From the NCBI GenBank assembly GCA_001643675.2, contig LSRY02000011.1:372001-436000 (forward strand): 64,000 bases of DNA, given 5' to 3'. Both the position numbers and the translations under genes were made by a program. The notes under the pieces are model-generated. The model was not told the DNA's origin. It ran no database searches and worked only from the letters and a program-made list of their open reading frames with translations. Position 1 is the first letter of the stretch. Each line of letters starts with the position of its first letter. Of this stretch, positions 15,101-22,748 are shown piece after piece. The stretch comes from Monocercomonoides exilis. Taxonomy: Eukaryota; Preaxostyla; Oxymonadida; Polymastigidae.

Positions 15101-15149
15101 CATCTTTTGTAACGGACAAAACTGTTTCTATTCGATTAACAGTTGTCAT
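3196..15149 (-). CDS. ECM29: ECM29 proteasome adaptor/scaffold, giant form
   Basis: ECM29 is a HEAT-repeat protein that tethers and quality-controls the 26S proteasome. The long ORF (3955 codons) lacks the true N-terminus. An upstream ATG at 15149 opens a 74-nt exon (15149-15076), then a 74-nt GT-AG intron (15075-15002), and exon 2 runs from 15001 to TGA at 3196. The spliced product is 3,959 residues. Its first 80 residues follow ECM29 closely: an N-terminal helix with LERVLR, then LSSLDST, then KRVKSYPSVKLSHNTL, matching the family KR-I-KS-P-x-(I/V)-x-LP pattern. A second match near residues 1015-1055 (LLCAADADGTVREEAKSGLQ) fits the family LLLAAGD..EEV..EA segment. Known ECM29 proteins are about 1,850 residues; the excess here is Ser-rich linkers between helical blocks. 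The assignment rests on remembered family sequence, mostly at the N-terminus. Confidence 0.75.
15002..15075 (-). other. Intron 1 of ECM29
   Basis: A 74-nt intron with donor GTAGCT and acceptor CGCTTTAG. Removing it joins the ATG-initiated short exon in phase 2 to the long exon. It replaces an unlikely N-terminus (the ORF start at 15063) with one that aligns to ECM29 throughout. Confidence 0.75.
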
Positions 15150-15316
15150 AACTCAAAACCCACCAGTTTTTAATTTTTGATTGTAACCTTAATTAAATAT
15201 TTCTTTCAAAGAAGACTCGTTTTTATTATTTGATGTTAATTCAAGTCTTTGCATAAAATTCATTCTAGCCCTGGGTGACGTGCTGACTTCTGACATGCTC
15301 TTTTGGATTTCTGATG

Positions 15317-15339
15317 AACGTGATAAAAACTTTCACGTT
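15317..15339 (+). repeat. Short inverted repeat just before the A45 tract
   Basis: AACGTGA at 15317-15323 pairs with TCACGTT at 15333-15339 around a 9-base loop, followed six bases later by a 45-base A run. A hairpin followed by poly(A) could be the end of a retroposed sequence, but I found no target-site duplication. Confidence 0.5.
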
Positions 15340-15342
15340 ACA

Positions 15343-15344
<2 letters not shown>

Positions 15345-15427
<83 letters not shown>

Positions 15428-15435
15428 AGAAGAAG
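15345..15435 (+). repeat. A45 tract followed by GA-rich microsatellite
   Basis: A run of 45 A (15345-15389) passes directly into GAGAGA/GAAAGA repeats up to about 15435. Exact homopolymer length is error-prone in assemblies. Confidence 0.9.
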
Positions 15436-15487
15436 AATATTTGACTTCACCAGAATATAATATACAAGCAAATGTTATTTCAAATAA

Positions 15488-15540
15488 TATTTCGATTTCG
15501 TTCGAAAGTTTTTCGACTTAGAATGATTTTTGGTGTGTTA
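15488..15540 (+). repeat. Dispersed intergenic repeat, copy C
   Basis: Contains TTTCGATTTCGTT, AAGTTTTTCGACTT and GATTTTTGGTG in the same order as the reverse complement of 800-860, and the match runs on into TTATA. This shows a repeat present on both sides of the ECM29 gene in opposite orientation. Confidence 0.5.
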
Positions 15541-15918
15541 TAAGAAAAATAAAATCTATTGGAAGAGTAAAAAAATTCAAATAAATTACAAAAATTTGAA
15601 AGATAATAAAAATATTGAAATTTATCATTCTTTTTAAAAAAAGAAAAAATAGATTGAAGATGAAAGAAAACATGTGAGGACAAAACAATAATAAAGACTC
15701 TTGTTGTTGTTAGGTAACAAAAACTATAAAAGAAAAATATTTTTAACTTTTAAAACACTAACTTTTATAACATATTCAGTCATTTGTGAAATCTCATGAG
15801 ATTTCTCGATAATAAAAATGAAAACAGGAAAAATTTGCATATACATACATATATATTACGATAGCAAACAAACAAACAAACAAACAAACAGAAACGCAAA
15901 GAATTTACATATTTCAAA

Positions 15919-18890
15919 TCAATGAACTGTATCCTTAATCTCTTTGTATTGCTTTCGCTTTTTGTTTCTAATCACGCACATAACACTCACAATAACAATC
16001 ACCACCACAACAATAGAAAAAACGCTTGAAGAAACAATGATTGCAACAAGATGCGAAGTGGGCATTGCATTTGGATCGTCTTTCTTCTGTTTTACCAAGA
16101 TGACATTTGTAGAATGCTTATTCTCTCCATTAATAATCCCACTCGAATAAGTCAAGCGACAAACAACTGATGTGTAATCATCAACTTCAAATAAAGATGG
16201 AGGAATCCTCACTTTCATTTCTGTCTCATTTGTGTATTCAGAAACTGGGCAATTTGAACATTTCATTTCTTCTCTTTTCCTTTTTTTAGACCCTTCAAAC
16301 GTAAGTCCACACGGAAACAAATATGACCCGTGCACAACTGCTTCGATTTCTTTCTCAATTTCATTTTCTCTTTGAAGTTCATTCTTTTTGCTGGCGTCAT
16401 CTCTTTTCAGCGTCACATTCTTCAAAACGGGTGAAAAGAAATATGAATCCATGTTCTCAGCAGCTGTTCCAGATGCTTCTTCATTAGACAGCATTCCAAA
16501 TGGCTTCCCATCAAGACCATCACTTCCTGGAGACAACGATTCCACCAGAATCCCATCTCCATTGTTTCTAACATTGTGCCGCAAAGATGGAAATTTCTCC
16601 CAGCCAGTATCGATTGGATGGTTGTTTATGAAACTGCAGTTGTACAAATGTAACGTAGATGAATATGAAAGAATTGCTCCATCGCTTATGTCAATAAATG
16701 AGCTGTCATTTATGTCTGTTGAACCTGTATTATTCAGAAATAAAAGTCCTGAATCCCACGAACACAACAGATTGTTCTCTTCATTTCCCTGATTCAAATG
16801 TTCCTCGTTTGTTGCATTCCGAAAAGCTCTGAGGCTGTAAGCTGCCTCATCGTTCCCACGCTGACTTTTTCGGGTGATATTTTTGTTTCTTCCGTAAATA
16901 ACATGTCGTGAAAATTCTGTTGTAACTCGCCCAAATTCAATCAGCTTATATGGAAGTAATTTTCCTTCTCCTCCAGCACGTTTTCACCCTTCAAGCCAGT
17001 GAACCAAGGCCGAAATACAACATCTGTAATCTGGAAAACACATTCCCCGTATATCAAAGTTAGCGAATCTCCTTCGATCGCGTCTGGATATTCAAAATCC
17101 AAATGAAAAAATGAAAACATGCTGATTTCGTCTCCGAACACTGCAAGTGCAAAGTCGGTTTTTATATTTGCTCCAATTCGAACGGTTCCTCTGCTCTGTT
17201 CACCTTTCGATGAAGGCATTGATACGGAATCATTAACAGAAGAAAACTTTGTAACTTGGCAACCATTGAAAGACTCGCTAGCAAATACTTTTCCAATCAA
17301 TCAAATGAACATAAAGTTTTTCCATGGCTCGTGCTTGGCAATGCCAATAAATTGAGAGCATGGTTCTTCTTTTCGCCCGCATGTTTTCTCGTTGCTTGCT
17401 TCTTCGCCTCCAACAAAGATGTTCACTGAATGGTATGACAATATATTCCCTTTGTCTGCCATTAGGTCAATAATTCTTCCATCTTTCCTATCTTCGAGCA
17501 ATATATAATTCTTCTTCCCGTAAATCCCTTCCATCTCGAAATAAAATTGACCTTCGTCGATCTGTTCTCTTCCTGCTGGAAATGAAAAGCAAATATATTC
17601 CCCTTTCTCTGCTGCACAATTCGAGAACTTCATATCTTTCAATGCAAGGTTCAGCGTTTTTGTAGCTTCGTCTGTAACTTGAACAAACATTGCTCCTCCT
17701 TTTGACTCGTCATTTACTTGAACATTCAGCCCATCTGAGTTCTCGCTTGCATTTCCGCACGAACAATTCAAGAAATGCATTCGAAAAAATATACAAGGAT
17801 GCTCGCTATTCGTTATTTTCAAATATATCGCACCTCCCAACTTGTGCTCAGTTGACCAGCAATTTGTAAAAGTGCAATCATCAAACTTTGTAGATTGGCA
17901 TCCTCCCATTATAGTCAAGACCGATTGAGTTTTGCTTTTCGTGGTGATCGAGTCCAATGTCATTGCGAAATTTTCAATTTTTTGAGAGGCTTCAGCAAGT
18001 ATCAGTGCACAGGAAGATACAAAATGTGAAATCTCTATGCTCTGAAACATCAATTCGCCAGATTTACATTCAACAAGCACGCAGCTCAGCTCATTTCCAG
18101 TCTCTATATTGCTGATATTCGTTTTTTCCAATTTAGTTTGTGAGCCTTCTCCTTCCAAAACAATTAATCCTTGATTTCTTCCGCTTTCTCGTTTTGTATC
18201 CACGCAAATATCGGCATAGCCAATGTATAAAAACCCTTTGCCTTTAACGCAAAACAAGGCGTCACCATTTTTCACTTTCTTTTCGTCCAAAGCTGTTTTG
18301 ATACTAATTATACTTTTGTCTCCATTATCAAGTTTGATGTGACGCCCATCAATTATTATTGGCTCGATATCGAATCTATTGCAATCTTCGGTCGTATGAA
18401 TCTGTAATATTCCTTCGGGCTTGCAGTGCTCCACTGCCTTTTTAATTGTTTTACATGGAATATTCCCTGATAGGCCACATTCTTCGCTGTCAATCCCGTT
18501 TTCTCCATCCACTTCAACTTCATATTCACTGTTGCTTTGAATTGCTTTAAATGCAATTTCAGAATGATATTCAGTAATTCTTTTCTCGTTCTCTTTTCGC
18601 AAGCTGAAATCGTCCAAATTCAAAAAAGAGGTTTTTCTACTCAAGTGTTCAAGGCATCTTTCGTGCATTTGGTCCATGTTTCCTTCATCGTCTTCTATTA
18701 TTTCTTTACGTTCGTGTAAGCGTGCGGTAGAATTAAGACTCAGACAATCAATTCCTTCAGAAGAATAATTAACATTTCTCGAGAAAAATGCATCCACATT
18801 TTCTCTTTTTGTTTGCATGTCTTCATCTCCTTTCTTATCAATGCAATTGATGTCGTAGACACAGCAAAAAATGCTCACAAACAAAAGCAT
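15919..18890 (-). pseudogene. Broken beta-helix surface membrane protein
   Basis: The reading frame starts with a hydrophobic signal-like N-terminus (MLLFVSIFCCVYDINC). It continues through beta-helix sequence with EECGLSGNIPCKTI and KTCGRKEEPCSQF (the family CG....PC signature) and ends in a transmembrane segment with a basic KKRKQYKEI tail (about 16010-15930). It belongs to the same family as the 42481-50328 gene but lacks the kinase-like tail. Two lesions break it: an in-frame TGA at 17303-17301, and a one-base frame change near 16970, after which sense resumes as GEGKLLPYKLIEFGRV. A 33-nt GT-AG segment over the TGA would restore the frame, but it is shorter than every other intron here. 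The frameshift has no intron explanation, so this is a pseudogene or carries assembly indels. Confidence 0.65.
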
Positions 18891-19142
18891 ATCGCAATAT
18901 TTGGAAATTAAAATTTTCCTTTATGATCTTAACCATATATTTATTTAAATTATTGAAAACTGAAACAATAAAATATAAAACACATGAAAATTATTATTAC
19001 GCCTTCCTCTTATCTTGATATACACAATCTGACAATGGGATCACATTCTTCTTCCATCTTTTCAAGCACTTTCATTTTCATCATCCTTCTTTCTTTTCAA
19101 TTTCCTTGAAGCGTTTTTCAAAAAAAACAAACAATCATTCGT
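18891..19142. other. Spacer, nothing recognised
   Basis: AT-rich spacer between the surface-protein pseudogene start and the degraded family member. Presumably it contained the former promoter of the pseudogene. No motif was recognised. Confidence 0.4.
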
Positions 19143-19640
19143 TTATTTATCATTTGATGCTAATTGTAGAATCTCCTCCAAAACAACATCAATAGCTCCT
19201 CATTGAACAAATCTTTAACTTTCACATTTCTGTTACCCCCTGCTTCAAATGAAAAAATATACAAATCGGATATTTCACTGTTATTATCTCTTGATGCTCA
19301 AAACACACTCGCAAAAATCCAGATAAGCATACAAGCTCTTCATTCCACAATTTGCATTTCCTGAAAAAAGACTTCAGCATTTCAATCCATCTCGTCAAAA
19401 CTATTTCTTCTTTCGCTTCTTTTTTTTTTTCCTCTTTTTTTCTCTTCCAATGATTCTGCAGCTTCTTTCTCAAAATGCAGTTCATTTTCAATTGCACCTT
19501 CTAAGTCTTCGTTACATTGAAATCTATTTTTCAAAAAATCCCATGCACATTGGTATAAGAGTCTTTTCAGATTTCTGTGTTTCCTATGATTTTGGATGAT
19601 CTCCTTGATCTCATTCAAATACAGTTCTTGATGAATAAAC
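19143..19640 (-). pseudogene. Degraded member of a family expanded in oxymonads
   Basis: Minus-strand remnant in at least three frames. Blocks in order are: ELYLNEIKEIIQNHRKHRNL, YQCAWDFLKNRF, NELHFEKEAAESLEE, a KKEAKEE linker, LWNEELVCL, NVKVKDL and GAIDVVLEEILQL. I recall this order (LNEIKEII, YQSAWQFL, NELHFAREAARELEE, WNEELVGLI, VKVDDLLKGGAID) from a large family of uncharacterised proteins in Monocercomonoides and Blattamonas; this is from memory and was not searched. Two or more frameshifts and a loss of the 5' half make it a relic. Its 5' end stops at the MITE insertion site. Confidence 0.55.
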
Positions 19641-19642
19641 TA

Positions 19643-20071
19643 CAGTGAAGCTCGGTTATAATCACCTCGGTTGTAATCAAGACCGCGAATAATCACATTT
19701 TTTTCTCGCATCAAAATATATAGCATTTTTTCAGTGAAATTTCATCGGTTATAATCACACCAAAATCGCGAATAATCACAATTTTTAAAAAATAATGGGT
19801 ATTTTTCTGTCTATTTTGAAATTTTTGAAAAAATGAAAGTTGTTATTTTTTGCTTTATTATTAACAATAAAGAACATTGAATCATTAAATATTGAAAAAT
19901 TGAAACAAATGTGTGGATTTCAATAAATATTGAAAAAATACTTTTTTTTCATTATAAAAAATTATTTCAGTTAAAATTTTCAATGAAAAAACAGTTTCGG
20001 TTATAATCAAGTTCGGTTATAATCACAAAAAATCGTGCAAAATCGAATGTGATTATAACCGAACTTCACTG
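19643..20071. mobile_element. Tc1/mariner/pogo-type MITE, 429 bp, TA flanks
   Basis: The ends form a terminal inverted repeat of about 23 bp (25 bp counting the flanking TA) with one mismatch (CAGTGAAG, then C or T, then TCGGTTATAATCAC), flanked on both sides by TA (19641-19642 and 20072-20073). The terminal CAG and TA duplication are standard for Tc1/mariner and pogo-like elements. The word CGGTTATAATCA recurs inside (for example near 19743, 19997 and 20013), as does GCGAATAATCACA, so the subterminal regions are built of repeats. There is no transposase ORF, so it is non-autonomous. It lies at the 5' edge of the degraded gene at 19143-19640 and may have inserted into it. Confidence 0.85.
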
Positions 20072-20073
20072 TA

Positions 20074-21320
20074 TTTAGAAAATTTAAAGAAAAATTAATT
20101 ATACTTAAAAAGAAATTGGAGTCTCATACACCAAAACAAATTTTCCTTCTGCAATCAAAGTTATTTCTTTTTCTTTTCTTTACTTTTGCCTTTTCTTTTT
20201 CCTCTTTTCCTGATGCAACTTTCCGAAGACATGGTACACAAACCGAATGCAATTTCGATGAAAAGGAGATACTTAGTGTTGGGAATCATTCGCAAAGGTC
20301 AACAAAAAAAATGCGTTTTTTTCATCTATTTTTTCCATTCTTCTTCATCAAACATCTTCTTAAATCTTCTGTACAACTACAACAACAAAATCTATCAAAT
20401 GTGAATACACTCCATTTGAGTATCCAATGTGTTTTAGCTGCAAACAGAATGTAACATTGATTTTATCTCTTCCTTGTAATTTCATTGATTTTGTCGAACA
20501 ATCCGATTCTGAAAATTGAATTCAATAACAAATGTGCATTTTATTAGTCAGTGAAATCATTTCTTTAATTTTCTTTTTGGCACATTGGTTAAGCAATCTT
20601 CCAAATCATTAATCATTTCTGCATGAAAAATTAAGAATTAATCCAATTCGTCAAGAATCCAAATGCAACAGCAATCGCACACCAGCGACATTCACAGTCA
20701 TATACTTCTCATTCATAATTGATAGACATTGCATTCTGAAACAAAAGTCATTTTCACATATTTATAGAACTCGAAAATGTTTGGATTTTGCGAATTGGTG
20801 CTAAAAATCATAATTTTAATAAGCCACAAAAAACCTGTTCTCACATAATCCACCAAAGCTCATTTATTTTCACAAAACTTTTAATCTTTGCTTATTTAAA
20901 ACTTTAATCATATAATAATGGTAAATAATTTTCTTTTCGATTTCAAATGTTGAAACAAAAATGAATAAACAAAATTTTCTTTTATTGATATTTCATTATT
21001 TCTTTCCACAATTGAAATCGTAATTTTTTTATTTTTCTGTCGGAATAAAAGTGGATTCTGAAAAGATGATTATTTTTCACTTCATCTATGGTTAAATTCA
21101 TTTACTGTTATTGATTTCTTAAATCTTGTTTTTTTTTGTTCTTGTTTTGCATTTGTGGTTTGATTTTCTTTAAAGTTATATTTTCTTTAACCGAATTCAA
21201 CTACTGATCTTTCATTTATCCTTTGTTTTTTAGGAGTTTTCAAAAAATATTTGTGAATATTCTTTACGAAAGCGTATTATTAATTATCACATTTTAATCT
21301 TTACCATTATTTATAAAAAC
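20074..21320. other. AT-rich spacer upstream of MAD2
   Basis: Low-complexity AT-rich DNA. The longest ORF (20116-20454, plus) is Phe/Leu/Ser-rich with no recognisable motif and lies in T-rich sequence, so I do not call it a gene. The promoter of MAD2 should be in its right-hand part; no element was recognised. Confidence 0.4.
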
Positions 21321-22351
21321 ATGGTTTGAAAACAAATTGAAATTCTTTTATTGCGCAGTAAAACAAACTATGTGCAATTTTTAATAACTTTTTCAAATAA
21401 CATTGTTGAAAATTAGTCTGCAAGTGGATCAAAAGTTAGTTCAGTTATTAGTTTGAAGGGTTCGACAGCAATTGTTACAGAATTTTTTGGATTTTGCATC
21501 AACAGCATTCTTTATCAGGTTTGAAGCAAACATTGATAACTGTAATTAATTATATATGTTTTGTTCTCGTGGTATGCACGTGATTCCATTTAGAGAGGAA
21601 TATATCCCCCAGACAAATTTCAAACTGTTACGAAATATGGACTCCCTATTCACATCACAAATGATAGAGGATTGATGAATTATCTCGGTCAAGTTCTAAG
21701 CCAAATTTCAGGTGTTCATAAAGATTAAAATAAAATTTGTCTGACGATTTTATAATCCTTTTAGAATGGGTAATGAGCGGCTCTATTCAACGATTCGTAA
21801 TTGTCATATCATCTGCTGCAAGCGGCGAAGTTATTGAACGATGGGTTTTCAATGTTGAGACTGATAAGCAAATGGCATCAAGTGGAAGGAATGCAACTTT
21901 TCATTATTTAACTTATTAATTTTTTATATATTTTTTTGATAATTTTTTTAGACCGTCAGACAAAAGTGAAGTGGAGATTCAAAGAGAAATTCAAGCGCTT
22001 ATAAGACAGATTACTGTTACTGTTACTGTTCTCCCATTGATTAAAGTGCCATGTGTGAAATCAAATTTAAAATTCTCCATATAATATTTCCAAATGATTT
22101 TTCATAACTGCGATAGGCACGTTTGATCTCCTTGTGTATGCTGATGAAGATGTGGATATTCCCGCTGCATGGGAAGAGTCAGATCCGAAATATGTGATTG
22201 GAGCGACTGAAATTCCAATTCGTTCATTTACAACAAAGGTTTGTATTTCTTTTCTTTTCTTTTTTCCCCAACCAATATATAATAACAAATCTGCTTATAA
22301 ATTTAGATCCACAAAGTCACCCCTTCGGTGTCTTATCACGAAGACGACTAA
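21321..22351 (+). CDS. MAD2: MAD2 spindle assembly checkpoint protein
   Basis: MAD2 is a HORMA-domain protein that binds CDC20 and MAD1 at unattached kinetochores to delay anaphase. The gene is invisible as one ORF because it is cut into about seven exons: ATG 21321-21323 (tentative), 21417-21518, 21594-21711, 21765-21881, 21960-22052, 22117-22238 and 22307-22351 (TAA). Introns are 93, 75, 53, 78, 64 and 68 nt, all GT-AG and phase-consistent, giving 199 residues (human: 205). Family landmarks in order are: GSTAIVTEFFGFCINSILYQ, RGIYPPDKF, KYGLPI, SGEVIERWVFNVE, IRQITVTVTVLPLI, FDLLVYADED, WEESDPKYV, RSFTTK and IHKVTPSVSYHEDD. The C-terminal safety-belt strand is complete. The single-codon first exon is the weak point; the fourth intron was chosen because its acceptor keeps frame. 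Confidence 0.93.
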
Positions 22352-22748
22352 CTTAAAAAGAATGACGCTACTGCAATTTGATAGTAATTCAACCAGAATT
22401 TAACAACGAATTATTCCTTACAATTCTTTTTTCTTTTTTTTGAGTTTTTCCACTTTTTTTCAATCAAATACGCACATCAACCAGGCAACTCTAACAAGCA
22501 TACAGATTTATTTATTTTTTTGTTATCGTAATAAAAAATGACTGAAAGAAATGTGTAATTGAAATGCAGGTGGCGATTGCTTCAAACTCTCATGCTTTGA
22601 CACAAACATCAAAACATGAAGGTTTATAATAAGGCAAAACAAATCAAAGTTCGAGAACAGCACAAAATAAACAAAAGAAAGAGAGAGAGAGAAAGAAGAA
22701 AGAATGAATGAATGAAGAAGAAGAGGAGAAATGCCAGCGATTCAGTGT
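22352..22748. other. Convergent 3' spacer between MAD2 and eIF4G
   Basis: A spacer of 397 bases between two genes that end towards each other. It is AT-rich with a GA/GAAT microsatellite at about 22677-22725. It must hold both 3' UTRs; no clear polyadenylation signal stands out from the AT background. Confidence 0.5.

Larger units (their letters stand above)
15150..15918. promoter_or_regulatory. Upstream region of ECM29, homopolymer-rich
   Basis: Non-coding stretch between the ECM29 start and the 3' end of the next minus-strand gene. It holds a hairpin (15317-15339), a 45-base A run (15345-15389), a GA-rich tract (15390-15435), the third copy of the dispersed TTTCGATT repeat (15488-15540) and an AAAC microsatellite near 15866-15892. 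Long poly(dA:dT) tracts disfavour nucleosomes in other eukaryotes, so a promoter role is possible. No conserved promoter element was recognised. Confidence 0.4.

Noticed and set aside
20116-20454. Plus-strand ORF of 112 codons upstream of MAD2
   Set aside because: Phe/Leu/Ser-rich in T-rich DNA, with no motif or splice partners that would make it a gene.
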